Positions 1 through 7,832 of a stretch of DNA of 64,000 bases are shown here, piece after piece (the first letter of the stretch is position 1; each line of letters opens with the position of its first letter). Location: contig NZ_OBMI01000001.1 of NCBI RefSeq assembly GCF_900199185.1, forward strand, positions 310,001-374,000. Reading direction: 5' to 3'. This DNA is from Sphingomonas guangdongensis. Its GTDB lineage: Bacteria > Pseudomonadota > Alphaproteobacteria > Sphingomonadales > Sphingomonadaceae. The notes under the pieces were generated by a model. It saw only the letters and a program-made list of their open reading frames with translations, did no database searches and had not been told where the DNA came from. The position numbers and the translations under genes are program-made.

Positions 1-1
1 G

Positions 2-1048
2 GTGGTGGCGCAGGACGGCAGCCGCCTGGCGATCGTGCCCGCCGAGCGCGCGCCCGCGAGCGTGCCCGCGAACGGCTTCGTCCGGGTCCGCTACCTGTCG
101 GCGGGCGTGATCTCGGTCGGGCCGCCCCCGGCCGTCGCTGCGTCACCGGCCGCTGCCGCTCCGTCAGCGGTAGCGCCGCCGCCGGCCGCTCCACTGAACG
201 CTCCGCCGCCCGCGCCCATGCGGACCACCGACCTTCCCCCCTCCGCCGCCGAGCCCGCGCCGCTGCCACCACCACCAGCTTCGCCACCGCCCAGTGCTGC
301 GGCGCTGTCGCGCGATCCGGCGCCGCCGCTGCCGGCGGAAACCAGCGTCGCGTCTGGCAATGGCAGCTCATCCGCGTTCGTCGACCGGTTCAGCGCCTAT
401 GAGCCGATCTACGGCGCGATCGGGGTGGGCGACGCCGGCACCAAGCTCCAGGTCAGCTTCGCGCTCCGCCCGTTCGGAGGCACGGGCGCGCTGTCGCACT
501 TTCGCTTCGCCTACACCCAGACGATGTTCTGGGCGACGGACCTGCCCTCCGGCCCGTTCCGCGCCACGACCTACAGTCCGGAGGCATTCTTCGACGTGCC
601 CGTCGCCGACACGGCCCGCCTCGCCTTCGGCTACCGCCACGACAGCAATGGCGAGGGTGAGCGGACGTCGATCGACGCCAACCGCCTGTTCGTGCGCGCG
701 GTAAAGACATGGGACCTGGGCAGCGGCTGGCAGGCCGAGCTCGTCCCGCAGGCGTGGGTCTATGTGGCGCAGCGCGGGCTAGGCCGCGACGTCGAGGATT
801 ACTGGGGCTTCACCTCGCTCAAGGCCTCGCTGCTCCAAAACAACGGGGTCAAGCTGTCCGTCGCCGCGCGCGGCAATCCGGGCACCGGGCGCGGCGCGGC
901 GGAGCTGTTCGCCTCCTACCCGCTCCAGCGGCTCGGTGGCTTCGGCGTGTACCTGTTCGGTCAGGCGTTCGCCGGTTATGGTGAAGCGCTCGACGATTAT
1001 CGCCGGCGCGAAAGTCACGCCCGAATCGGCATCTCGCTCACTCGTTGA
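2..1048 (+). CDS. pldA: outer-membrane phospholipase A1 (OMPLA/PldA), 5'-truncated by window edge
   Basis: The gene enters from the left edge, so the signal peptide is not seen. The last ~230 residues match the OMPLA beta-barrel: an early barrel strand of the form YTQ..FW, a PFR..TYSPE segment, and the catalytic motif HDSNG (His and Ser of the His-Ser-Asn triad) near in-window residue 213. A following Asn-Arg-Leu (IDANRLF) supplies the third residue, and the C-terminus ends in a barrel strand. In the family this enzyme hydrolyses phospholipids in the outer leaflet of the outer membrane as a calcium-dependent dimer. Odd: about 80 residues before the barrel are almost pure Ala/Pro, which is not part of the classical enzyme and may form an extended periplasmic linker. 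A peroxiredoxin gene follows after 17 bp. Confidence 0.88.
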   Translation: MVAQDGSRLAIVPAERAPASVPANGFVRVRYLSAGVISVGPPPAVAASPAAAAPSAVAPPPAAPLNAPPPAPMRTTDLPPSAAEPAPLPPPPASPPPSAAALSRDPAPPLPAETSVASGNGSSSAFVDRFSAYEPIYGAIGVGDAGTKLQVSFALRPFGGTGALSHFRFAYTQTMFWATDLPSGPFRATTYSPEAFFDVPVADTARLAFGYRHDSNGEGERTSIDANRLFVRAVKTWDLGSGWQAELVPQAWVYVAQRGLGRDVEDYWGFTSLKASLLQNNGVKLSVAARGNPGTGRGAAELFASYPLQRLGGFGVYLFGQAFAGYGEALDDYRRRESHARIGISLTR

Positions 1049-1065
1049 CCCACAGGAGAACCACC

Positions 1066-1614
1066 ATGCGCCGCCTCCTCGCCCTCGTCGCCACCGCGCT
1101 CCTCGCCGTGCCCGCCAGTGCCGCGCTCGCACCCGGCGCCCGCGCGCCCGACTTCGCCACCCGCGGCGCGCAGGCGGGCAAGGTGCTGCCCGTGAAGCTC
1201 TCCTCCCTGCTCCGCCGCGGGCCGGTCGTGCTCTACTTCTTCCCCGCCGCCTACACCGGCGGCTGCAACGCGGAGGCGCAGGCCTTTGCGGAGGCCGTGC
1301 CGCAGTTTCAGGCTGCGGGCGCGATCGTGCTCGGCATGTCGGCGAACACGGTAGAGGTGCTGAAGGACTTTTCCGCCGAGAAGTGCGCGGGCAAGTTCAT
1401 CGTCGCGAGCGCCGGGCCCAAGGTGGTCGCCGGCTACGACGTGGCGCTCGGCAAGGAGATCGACACGCCGCGCGGCAAGGTGAAGGCGACCAACCGCACC
1501 AGCTACGTCATCGCACGGGACGGGCGGATCGTCTCCGTCCACGCGAACCTGTCGCCCACCGACCACGTCAAGCAGACGCTGAGCGAGGTGCAGGCGCTGG
1601 CCCGGCGCAGCTGA
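1066..1614 (+). CDS. secreted peroxiredoxin-like protein (AhpC/TSA, BCP type)
   Basis: The predicted protein is 182 aa. The start at ATG 1066 is chosen because AGGAGA lies 9 bp upstream and the protein then begins with a clean signal peptide (MRRLLALVATALLAVPASA). The mature part is a thioredoxin fold of the AhpC/TSA group. The segment FFPAAYTGGC carries the peroxidatic Cys in its T-x-x-C setting, and a second Cys (EKC) lies about 40 residues later, where some BCP-type enzymes place the resolving Cys. It probably reduces hydroperoxides in the periplasm, next to a gene for an outer-membrane phospholipase. The periplasmic location is inferred from the signal peptide only. Confidence 0.85.
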   Translation: MRRLLALVATALLAVPASAALAPGARAPDFATRGAQAGKVLPVKLSSLLRRGPVVLYFFPAAYTGGCNAEAQAFAEAVPQFQAAGAIVLGMSANTVEVLKDFSAEKCAGKFIVASAGPKVVAGYDVALGKEIDTPRGKVKATNRTSYVIARDGRIVSVHANLSPTDHVKQTLSEVQALARRS

Positions 1615-1713
1615 GCCGAACTCGTTCTCAACCCGAAATTAGGGAACATCGTCTAAGCCGCACCTGACTAAGTAAGTGGCGCCCGCCGGTCGGGTGCCCA
1701 GGCGGGGTGGACG

Positions 1714-2733
1714 ATGACGGGTGCAGTGGCTCGGGCAGGGGCGGCCGGGGTTGGATCGCGCAGGCTCTATGCGCAGATCGGCGAGTTCCTGGAGGCGCAG
1801 CGCCTGGAGCCCGATCCCGCCAACTACGCCTTCGCGCACGCGATCCTGAACAACCCCAGCGGCCCGCTTGCAAAGGCGGTCGCGGCGCTGACCGACGGCG
1901 GCGTGCGCCTGTCGGCCAAGGACATCGAGGACCTGGGCGTCGATGTGTCGACGACCGGTCCGGGCGAACGCGCGAAGACCGAGGGGCTGGTCGCGCAGAC
2001 CCAGATGCAGGTTGAGGGATTCCACGACGTCGTCTCCGGCCTGCACGCCCATACCCAGGACTTCGGTCGTGACCTGGCGGCAGGCGCCGATGCCATCCGG
2101 GCCGCGGTCCCCACGGGTGTCGCGGCGCTCGAGGATGTGGTGCGGATCACCGCGACCATGGTGACCCGCGTCCAGTCGGCAGAGGCGCAGCTGGAGCATG
2201 CGACCCGCGAGGCCGCGGAGCTGCGCGCCAAGCTGGAGGAGGCGCGCGACAACGCCCGCCGCGATCCGCTGACCGAGTTGCCCAACCGCCGCGCGTTCGA
2301 GGAGCGCTTCGCTGAGGATGCCGCAACCGGCGCGCCGGTGTGGATGGCGGTGTGCGACGTCGATCACTTCAAGTCGGTCAACGACCGCTTCGGCCACGCG
2401 GTCGGCGACCGCGTGCTGAAGGCGATCGGCGCCGCGCTGTCGGAGGCCTGCGCCGGCCACTTCGTCGCCCGCTACGGCGGCGAGGAGTTCGTGGTGCTGC
2501 TCCGCGGGCTCGACGGCAGCGCCGCACGCGCGACCATGGAGGCGGCGCGCGTTACCGTCGAGAACAAGCGCTACAAGCTGCGCGAGAGCGACCAGCCGCT
2601 GGGTGCCGTGACGATATCCTCCGGCCTGACGCTCGCCCGCGACGGCGAAGGCGTGCGCACCGTGTTCGGCCGCGCAGACACCCTGCTCTACCGTGCGAAG
2701 TCGGACGGGCGGAACTGCGTTCGGGTGGACTGA
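1714..2733 (+). CDS. diguanylate cyclase (GGDEF domain)
   Basis: The protein is 339 aa. An N-terminal ~170-residue alpha-helical part of no recognised family ends in a coiled coil (about residues 150-180, rich in Glu/Ala/Arg). It is followed by a GGDEF domain that opens with DPLTELPNRRAF. The active-site signature is GGEEF near residue 255, a functional variant, and DVDHFKSVND supplies the metal- and nucleotide-binding residues, so it should make c-di-GMP from GTP. No RxxD inhibitory site is seen about five residues before GGEEF (the residues there are AGHFVARY), so product feedback through the usual I-site is probably absent. No membrane segment is visible, so it is likely cytoplasmic. The input signal is unknown. 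Confidence 0.9.
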   Translation: MTGAVARAGAAGVGSRRLYAQIGEFLEAQRLEPDPANYAFAHAILNNPSGPLAKAVAALTDGGVRLSAKDIEDLGVDVSTTGPGERAKTEGLVAQTQMQVEGFHDVVSGLHAHTQDFGRDLAAGADAIRAAVPTGVAALEDVVRITATMVTRVQSAEAQLEHATREAAELRAKLEEARDNARRDPLTELPNRRAFEERFAEDAATGAPVWMAVCDVDHFKSVNDRFGHAVGDRVLKAIGAALSEACAGHFVARYGGEEFVVLLRGLDGSAARATMEAARVTVENKRYKLRESDQPLGAVTISSGLTLARDGEGVRTVFGRADTLLYRAKSDGRNCVRVD

Positions 2734-2752
2734 AGCAACGGCCCGATTACTT

Positions 2753-2770
2753 CCTCTCTCCTCTGAGAGG
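2753..2770. terminator. weak hairpin after the diguanylate cyclase
   Basis: CCTCTC (2753-2758) pairs with GAGAGG (2765-2770) across a 6-nt loop, 20 bp after the stop of the GGDEF gene. There is no T-run, so it may be a repeat element rather than a true terminator. The rest of 2734-2966 shows no gene. Confidence 0.35.
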
Positions 2771-2972
2771 GAGGTCGGCGGTGTTCGAGGCCTGAACTAA
2801 GCTGTCGACGCGCGATGTGGTGGCTGTGCCGCGTACATCGACCCACCCCCGACCACTCCCTTCCAGGGTAGGGCATGATTCCCGCCAACAGTTGGCGCGA
2901 AGTACGCCGCTCACATGGCGCGTACTTCCTTTCTTCAACGCCACCCGACGCAACTTCAATAACTTAGCGTTG

Positions 2973-2990
2973 TTGGCACGCCTCCTGCAA
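2973..2990 (+). promoter_or_regulatory. sigma-54 (RpoN) promoter, -24/-12
   Basis: TTGGCACG-CCTC-CTGCAA matches the sigma-54 consensus YTGGCACG-N4-TTGCW. The invariant GG (2975-2976) and GC (2987-2988) are separated by exactly 10 nt. Transcription should begin near 2999-3001, about 47 nt before the first of two tiny genes. Sigma-54 promoters need an enhancer-binding activator; its binding site would lie in the ~230 bp upstream, but none could be recognised. Confidence 0.75.
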
Positions 2991-3046
2991 AACCCTAAGC
3001 ATCGGCGCCGGATGGTCCGCCCGCCGAGTTCAGGAAGGAATTTTCC

Positions 3047-3157
3047 ATGTTCGTCCGTCTCGAGAACTTCCAGCGCTCGACTGTCGCGATGCTCGGTTCG
3101 GTGGTCGTCACGATGATGCTCGTGATCGCAACCACGCCCGTGCTGCCGGTCGCCTGA
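3047..3157 (+). CDS. 36-aa hydrophobic peptide, first of a tandem pair
   Basis: ATG 3047 has a strong ribosome site (AGGAAGGAA, 3032-3040) and encodes 36 residues. They form a short basic/amphipathic N-terminus (MFVRLENFQRS) and one hydrophobic stretch ending in PVLPVA. It looks like a single membrane helix or a bare signal peptide. It lies just downstream of the sigma-54 promoter and 39 bp before a second small gene. No function is known to me. The good ribosome site, promoter and tandem arrangement argue that it is real. It is too short for most gene callers. Confidence 0.6.
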   Translation: MFVRLENFQRSTVAMLGSVVVTMMLVIATTPVLPVA

Positions 3158-3196
3158 GCCGCACTCCACAACCTTCTGCAAACAAAGGATCACCCC

Positions 3197-3292
3197 ATGC
3201 TTCGCTCGTTCGCCATCGGCGTCGTCTCGTTCGCGACCACCGCGCTCCTGATCGCCGCCAGCACCTCGGCCACCGCCGGGATCATCGCATGA
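3197..3292 (+). CDS. 31-aa hydrophobic peptide, second of a tandem pair
   Basis: ATG 3197 with a modest ribosome site (AAAGGAT, 3184-3190) encodes 31 residues. After MLRSF comes an almost continuous hydrophobic stretch rich in Ala, Thr, Ser and Ile, ending GIIA. It could be a single membrane helix or a signal-peptide-like secreted microprotein. It shares the sigma-54 transcript with the preceding 36-aa peptide. The two are similar in size and hydrophobic plan but not in sequence. No function can be assigned. Confidence 0.55.
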   Translation: MLRSFAIGVVSFATTALLIAASTSATAGIIA

Positions 3293-3320
3293 TGCCGACG
3301 CCGGGCGGTGCCGGCAGGTC

Positions 3321-3809
3321 CTAACCTGCCGCGCCGCCCTCGTCCCCCTGCCGCCGCGTCTCGCTGGAAGGATCGCGGCCGATGAAGCTGATCTTCCCGT
3401 TCGTTTCCAGGATTGCCCAGGCGACCTCGCCGATGTGCGCGATCCCCGCCAGCCGCATCTCCGCCTCCACTTCATCCCGCGTCATCCGGTCACGCCGGAG
3501 GTTGGCCGCGAGTAACACGCCGTCCCGGATGATCACCCGCGGCTCGCCCTCCAGCACCTTGCGGAAGCGCGGGAACAGATAAGCCGCCCACCCGAGCACC
3601 AGCCCCCAGAAGGCGAAGGTGCAGATCGCGAGCGTCGCGCCGGTCAGACTAAAGTCGTTGTGCGTGATCCCCTGCTGGATCAGGTCGCCCATGACCACAG
3701 TCGTCACCAGCTCGAAGGGCGTCATCTGCCCGAGCTCCCGCTTGCCGAGCAGCCGCAGCAGCAGGTACACGACCGCGAACATCGCGGTGGCGCGCAGCAC
3801 GATGTCCAT
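3321..3809 (-). CDS. DUF421 (YetF/YcaP) membrane protein
   Basis: The protein is 162 aa. It has three hydrophobic N-terminal segments (residues ~3-22, 30-55, 58-80) followed by a soluble domain. The segments VYLLLRLLGKRELGQMTPFE and VMGDLIQQG are characteristic of the DUF421/YetF family. The soluble part (PRVIIRDG, then RDEVEAEMR) is the family's C-terminal domain, shorter than in Bacillus YetF. It sits in the inner membrane; the biochemical role is unknown for the family. Its ATG overlaps the stop of the upstream gene (ATGA), so the two are probably translated together. Confidence 0.85.
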   Translation of the reverse strand: MDIVLRATAMFAVVYLLLRLLGKRELGQMTPFELVTTVVMGDLIQQGITHNDFSLTGATLAICTFAFWGLVLGWAAYLFPRFRKVLEGEPRVIIRDGVLLAANLRRDRMTRDEVEAEMRLAGIAHIGEVAWAILETNGKISFIGRDPSSETRRQGDEGGAAG

Positions 3810-4342
3810 CAGGGCAGGACCGTGACGCGGACCGGCATGCCGCCCAGCCGACGGTCGCCGTCATACAGCGCGATCTCGCCCGCGTTGCCGAGCGTGAGCG
3901 GCGGGTTGATCTGGCCGTCGACCTTCACGATCAGCGATTTGCCCGCGGCGAGCGGTCCGTAGTCGAAGCGGAAGGCGCCGTCGTTGAACTGCTCCTCGGC
4001 CGCGGCGGGCACCACCGTGTTGATCGTCATGTCCCGCCACAGCCGGGGCGACAGCGCGACGACCAGCTTGCCGATCGGCCGCCTGGCCGTCACCGCGACA
4101 TGCATTTCAAAGAAGAGGCCGCTGCGCAGCGTCGTAGGCGTGGTGACGGTCAGTGTCGCTTTCGCGAACTCGGCGCGCCGCGGATCGGTCCGCGCGCCGC
4201 CGAGCAGCCCGCTCAACCCGAGCAGCATGACCGCGAGCAGCACGACCGTCGATACGAGGCTCGCGTGGCGGTGGAGCCCGCCACGCGGTTCGGCATGACC
4301 GGGAGCGATGCCATCGGGGTAGTCGAAGGTTCGCTGCGCCAT
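3809..4342 (-). CDS. hypothetical membrane-anchored protein
   Basis: The protein is about 177 aa from ATG 4342, chosen because AAGG lies 5 bp upstream; a GTG two codons earlier is possible. A ~30-residue cytoplasmic tail is followed by one transmembrane segment (LVSTVVLLAVMLLGLSGLLGG). The remaining ~120 residues look like a periplasmic beta-rich domain with repeated hydrophobic strands and no Cys. No family is recognised. Its last bases overlap the start of the DUF421 gene, suggesting the two proteins work in the same membrane process. Confidence 0.7.
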   Translation of the reverse strand: MAQRTFDYPDGIAPGHAEPRGGLHRHASLVSTVVLLAVMLLGLSGLLGGARTDPRRAEFAKATLTVTTPTTLRSGLFFEMHVAVTARRPIGKLVVALSPRLWRDMTINTVVPAAAEEQFNDGAFRFDYGPLAAGKSLIVKVDGQINPPLTLGNAGEIALYDGDRRLGGMPVRVTVLP

Positions 4343-4450
4343 CGCCACCTTCTAACCGTTACCGGAAAGCAACGATCTAACCTGCGTTCAGTTGCGGAAC
4401 CGGAGGTGCGGGCGGCCGGTTCGTCGCGACATCGATGCAGGAGCACGCCC

Positions 4451-5302
4451 ATGACCGAAACCGCCCCGATGATCCACGAGGATGCCCTGCCCGGCCATGA
4501 GTCCGAGTTGAAGCCGAAGCCCGAGTGGCAGCCGCGCTATCCCGGCTCGGGTCGGCTGGCCGGCAAGGTCGCGGTCGTGACCGGTGCCGACAGCGGCATC
4601 GGCCGCGCGGTCGCCGCGCTGTTCGCGCGCGAGGGCGCCGACGTCGCGGTCCTGTACCTGTGCGAGCACGACGATGCGGCGGAGACGCAGCGGATCGTCG
4701 AGGCGGAGGGTCGCCGCGCCGTCACGATCGCCGGCGACGTCGGCGACAAGGCGTGGTGCGAGACCGCGGTCGCGCAGGTGATCGACGCGTTTGGTCGCAT
4801 CGACGTGCTGGTCAACAACGCCGGCGAACAGCACCCGGACAAGGACATCCGCGACATCACCGAGGAGCAGCTGAAGCGCACGTTCCAGACCAACATCTTC
4901 GGCATGTTCTTCATGGTGCAGGCCACCCTCCCGCATCTGAGCGAGGGTGCTGCGATCGTGAACTGCACCAGCGTGACCTCGTACCAGGGCGAGCCCGAAC
5001 TGCTCGACTACTCCTCGACTAAGGGCGCGATCACCGCCTTTACGCGCGCGCTGTCGCAGAACCTGGTCGAGAAGGGCATTCGCGTGAACGCGGTTGCACC
5101 GGGACCGATCTGGACGCCGCTCAATCCGATGGGCGGCGCGAGCCCTGAGAAGCTGGAAAACTTCGGCGAGAAGACGCCGATGGGTCGCCCCGGCCAGCCC
5201 AACGAGGTCGCGCCGTCGTTCCTGTTCCTCGCGTGCGAGGATTCGAGCTACATGTCGGGCCAGGTGCTCCACCCCAACGGTGGAACGGTGGTGAACGGGT
5301 AG
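4451..5302 (+). CDS. SDR family oxidoreductase (YghA-like)
   Basis: The protein is 283 aa. The start is ATG 4451 with AGGAG 7 bp upstream. It has an N-terminal ~35-residue extension ending in PRYPGSGRLAGK, typical of the YghA-like subgroup. The classical SDR follows: TGADSGIGRA for NAD(P) binding, a DVGD acid motif, NNAG, and a catalytic Ser with YSSTK (Tyr-xxx-Lys). PGPIWTPLNP follows, and the C-terminus ends in a GGTVVNG strand. The substrate is unknown; related enzymes reduce aldehydes or sugar derivatives. It is divergent from the membrane-protein pair to its left and stands alone. Confidence 0.9.
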   Translation: MTETAPMIHEDALPGHESELKPKPEWQPRYPGSGRLAGKVAVVTGADSGIGRAVAALFAREGADVAVLYLCEHDDAAETQRIVEAEGRRAVTIAGDVGDKAWCETAVAQVIDAFGRIDVLVNNAGEQHPDKDIRDITEEQLKRTFQTNIFGMFFMVQATLPHLSEGAAIVNCTSVTSYQGEPELLDYSSTKGAITAFTRALSQNLVEKGIRVNAVAPGPIWTPLNPMGGASPEKLENFGEKTPMGRPGQPNEVAPSFLFLACEDSSYMSGQVLHPNGGTVVNG

Positions 5303-5310
5303 CAGCCCAA

Positions 5311-5397
5311 GTCGTCATGCCAGCGCAAGCTGGCAACTTTCGCGGCAAGCGTACCGCCGCTGCCGCGGGAGGTTCCAGCCTGCGCTGGAGTGACGAC
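5311..5397. repeat. long inverted repeat (intergenic REP-type element)
   Basis: The arms GTCGTCATGCCAGCGCAAGC and the reverse complement near 5378-5397 (GCGCTGGAGTGACGAC) flank a core with a further small hairpin (GCGGCAAGC/GCTGCCGC). It lies between the convergent SDR and YbhB-like genes and may act as a bidirectional terminator. Confidence 0.6.
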
Positions 5398-5457
5398 TAG
5401 TTGGTGGCACGGGGCGTTTGCGTCCCGGCTAAACAGGTCGGGGTGACGATCCCTGAT

Positions 5458-6072
5458 CTACGCCGGCACCGTCGCCCCGACCGGACCGATGTCGGCCGGG
5501 GTGCCGCGGGAGTAGGTGCCAGTCAGCAGCCCGGCGGCGAGCACCCGGCCGCGCATCGCGCGAACGATCTCGCCGCGGCTCGGCGTGTCCTTCGGCTCCT
5601 GCCCGTCCGCGAGCGCGAACAGTTGAAAGGCGTAGCGGTGCTCGCCGTGCCCGGTCGGCGGGTCGGGCGGTAGCCAGCCCTCGCGACGATAGCTGTTGCG
5701 ACCGACGTCGCCCTCTGCTCCGCCCGCGCCGTCCGCGACGATCGCGCCCTCCTCCAGCTTGCCGTCACCGGCCGGCAATCCCCAAATCACGGCATGGACG
5801 AGCGGGGTCGGGGTCGGCGCATCGGCATCCTCGACCAGCAGCACCAGCCGCGTCGCCTCGGCCGGCACGCCGGTCCAGAACAGCGGCGGCGACACGCCCG
5901 CGCCGTCCGCAGTGAACCGCTCCGGCAGGCGCGCGCCGTTCGCAAACGCCGGGCTGCGCAGATCGATCGCGGTGAAGCTGCCCAGCCCCTCCTGCACGAT
6001 GGCGAGCTTGTCCGTGCCCGCGCGCACGCCCTTCAATGCCTTGCCGAGCCAGTGCGGGATATGTTCGAGCAT
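5458..6072 (-). CDS. YbhB/YbcL-type (PEBP) protein
   Basis: The protein is 204 aa. ATG 6072 is preceded by AGGAGAGAGG. It belongs to the phosphatidylethanolamine-binding/Raf-kinase-inhibitor-like family: SPPLFW, VEDADAP (the ligand-pocket Asp-rich loop), VHAVIWGLP and GHGEHRYAFQLFAL are family motifs in the expected order. The ~40-residue N-terminal extension has no signal peptide, so it is probably cytoplasmic. The bacterial members' ligand is not established. It lies 51 bp downstream of a GST-like gene on the same strand and may share its transcript. Confidence 0.87.
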   Translation of the reverse strand: MLEHIPHWLGKALKGVRAGTDKLAIVQEGLGSFTAIDLRSPAFANGARLPERFTADGAGVSPPLFWTGVPAEATRLVLLVEDADAPTPTPLVHAVIWGLPAGDGKLEEGAIVADGAGGAEGDVGRNSYRREGWLPPDPPTGHGEHRYAFQLFALADGQEPKDTPSRGEIVRAMRGRVLAAGLLTGTYSRGTPADIGPVGATVPA

Positions 6073-6123
6073 CGGGCCTCTCTCCTGCGTCTTAACAGCG
6101 ACGGTGCAACGCGTGCGGCGGCG

Positions 6124-6798
6124 CTACAGGTCCAGCTTCTCGTAGTCGGCGGGCGGCGAGATCACCTCCATCCGCTCGGCCAGCAGCGGGCGGAAGCTCG
6201 GGCGGCTCTTCATGCCGACATACCAGCGCTTGGCCTGCTCGTGGCTCTTCCAGTCAATCCCGCCGAGATAGTCGGCGACGGAGATCTGCGCCGCGGCCGC
6301 GAGATCGGCGAGGCTCATCGTGGCACCCGCCAGCCAGGTGCGGTGATCGAGCAGATAGTCGATATAGTCGAGGTGCCCGACCGCGGCCTTCATCGCCTCG
6401 CGCAGCATCCCGGCGTCCGGCGTCATCCGGTGTACCAGCCGCTTGACCATCCGCTCCTCGAGCAGCGGCGCGGTGATCTCGCGAAAGAACTGGGTGTCGA
6501 ACCAGGCGACCAGCCGGCGGATCTCCGCACGGTTGGCGGCCGTCCCGTTGATCATCGACGCCTTCTCGACCGTCTCCTCGAAATACTCGCAGATCGCGGC
6601 CGAATCGATCAACGGCATGCCGCCGCGCTCGGTATCGATCATGACCGGCGTCTGACCCGCCGGATTCATGTCGAGGAACTCGTCGCGCCGCAGCCACGGC
6701 GACTCGCGTACCGGCTCATAGCCGACGCCCTTCTCCGCCAGCAGCAATCGCACCTTGCGCGAGAAGGGGCACAGGGGGAATTGGTAGAGCTGCCACAT
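6124..6798 (-). CDS. glutathione S-transferase family protein
   Basis: The protein is 224 aa. The N-terminal thioredoxin-like domain carries CPFSRKVR (active-site Cys-Pro-Phe-Ser) and NPAGQTPVMID with the cis-Pro. It also has DSAAICEYFEE, the glutathione gamma-glutamyl site. The C-terminal helical domain contains GATMSLADLAAAA, the conserved N-capping motif. It probably acts in glutathione-dependent detoxification or reduction. The start codon faces, and lies very close to, the divergent membrane-protein gene to the right. Confidence 0.9.
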   Translation of the reverse strand: MWQLYQFPLCPFSRKVRLLLAEKGVGYEPVRESPWLRRDEFLDMNPAGQTPVMIDTERGGMPLIDSAAICEYFEETVEKASMINGTAANRAEIRRLVAWFDTQFFREITAPLLEERMVKRLVHRMTPDAGMLREAMKAAVGHLDYIDYLLDHRTWLAGATMSLADLAAAAQISVADYLGGIDWKSHEQAKRWYVGMKSRPSFRPLLAERMEVISPPADYEKLDL

Positions 6799-6844
6799 GG
6801 ATCATTGCTTAGACGGGTTCCGCAGGCGACGGGAAGGGGGACGC

Positions 6845-7360
6845 GTGAACTATCTGGCGGCGGCGGACCGGCGCGGCGCGCTGCTGCTCCTCGCACTGTT
6901 CGCGGTGGGGCTGGGCCTGCCCGATCTCGACCAGCTGCTCCCGCTCGGCCACCGCAGCGCGCTCACCCACAGCATGCTGCCGCTCCTGCTCGCGGTGCTG
7001 CATCCGGAGCGGCGACTGCTGGTGCCGGGCCTGGCGCTCGGCATCGGCGTCCACCTGTCGGCCGACAGCTTCCCCAATGTCATGACCGGCTATGCGACCG
7101 TGAAGCTGCCGCTCGCGGGATCGATCGGCCGGACGGCATCCTACCTGTGGCTCGGTGCGCATGCGCTCGGCTGCCTGATCGTCGGCACGCTCGGCGCGTT
7201 CAGGGTGCTGCCGCGCGGCGTCGCGCTGCTCGCGCTCGGTGCGGTCGCGGCGGGTGCCGCGGCCTATCTGTTTGTCACCGACGGTGGTTGGCCGGCGCTG
7301 CTGCTCTACGGCGGGGCGGGCACCGCCGCGTGGCGCTGGCGTCAGTCGCGAGGCGCGTAG
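6845..7360 (+). CDS. YdjM/DUF457-like integral membrane protein
   Basis: The protein is 171 aa from GTG 6845, chosen because AAGGGGG lies 4 bp upstream. An in-frame start at 6797 would add 16 unlikely residues. Four to five hydrophobic helices are predicted. The motif DLDQLLPLGHRSALTHS resembles the D..D..H..THS pattern of the YdjM/DUF457 membrane-bound metal-dependent hydrolase family, and a second His-rich segment (GVHLSADSFP) follows. Hydrolase activity is a family suggestion only. The 3' end overlaps the convergent gene by 19 bp. Confidence 0.72.
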   Translation: MNYLAAADRRGALLLLALFAVGLGLPDLDQLLPLGHRSALTHSMLPLLLAVLHPERRLLVPGLALGIGVHLSADSFPNVMTGYATVKLPLAGSIGRTASYLWLGAHALGCLIVGTLGAFRVLPRGVALLALGAVAAGAAAYLFVTDGGWPALLLYGGAGTAAWRWRQSRGA

Positions 7361-7761
7361 AGGCTGGCGAGCGGTGCGAGCGCCCGGGCGAGCCGCCCGG
7401 CGGTCCGGCCGAGCTCCTGCGCACCCATCGCCACGTCACCTGCGGCGTTGCCGGCGCGCTTGACCGATGACCGCGTGTTCTCGCGCAGGCGGCGCTCGAA
7501 ATCCGGATCGCTCCGCCGCTTGAGGTCGCGCAGCGTCGCATTGCGGGCGACCTCCGTCTCCGGATCGACCGCATGCGCAAACGCACCCACCTTGGTGTCG
7601 AGCACGATGCCGGCCAGCGCCGAGATCGCCGCGGCGACCCCCTCCTGCATCACCGGATCCTGCAGGCGATCGGCGACTCGGGCCACGTCGGGCGCGGCAT
7701 CCTGGGCGACAGCCGGCGAGGCGAGCAGCAAGGCCGGCAGGGCGAGAGCAAGCGTACGCAT
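7342..7761 (-). CDS. hypothetical exported protein
   Basis: The protein is 139 aa from ATG 7761. A clear signal peptide (MRTLALALPALLLASPAVAQ) has a predicted cut after AVAQ or AQD. The mature part is alpha-helical and charged, with no Cys and no recognised family. It is probably periplasmic. It lies downstream of the glutamate synthase operon on the same strand but is separated from it by a strong hairpin, so it likely has its own promoter. None was recognised. Confidence 0.7.
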   Translation of the reverse strand: MRTLALALPALLLASPAVAQDAAPDVARVADRLQDPVMQEGVAAAISALAGIVLDTKVGAFAHAVDPETEVARNATLRDLKRRSDPDFERRLRENTRSSVKRAGNAAGDVAMGAQELGRTAGRLARALAPLASLYAPRD

Positions 7762-7804
7762 GGTCGCAAATCTAATCACTTAGGCGATTCGACGCAAACC
7801 CTAG

Positions 7805-7829
7805 CTCCCCTCCCTGGCAGGGAGGGGAG
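7805..7829. terminator. perfect 11-bp hairpin after gltB
   Basis: CTCCCCTCCCT (7805-7815) pairs perfectly with AGGGAGGGGAG (7819-7829) around GGC, 4 bp beyond the gltB stop. There is no clear T-run. It is either the terminator of the glt operon or an intergenic repeat acting as one. Confidence 0.6.
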
Positions 7830-7832
7830 AAG

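Noticed and set aside
4100..4450. Extra 117 residues before the SDR
   Set aside because: The frame is open upstream, but the ribosome site and the family N-terminus both point to ATG 4451. The upstream part overlaps the divergent membrane protein.
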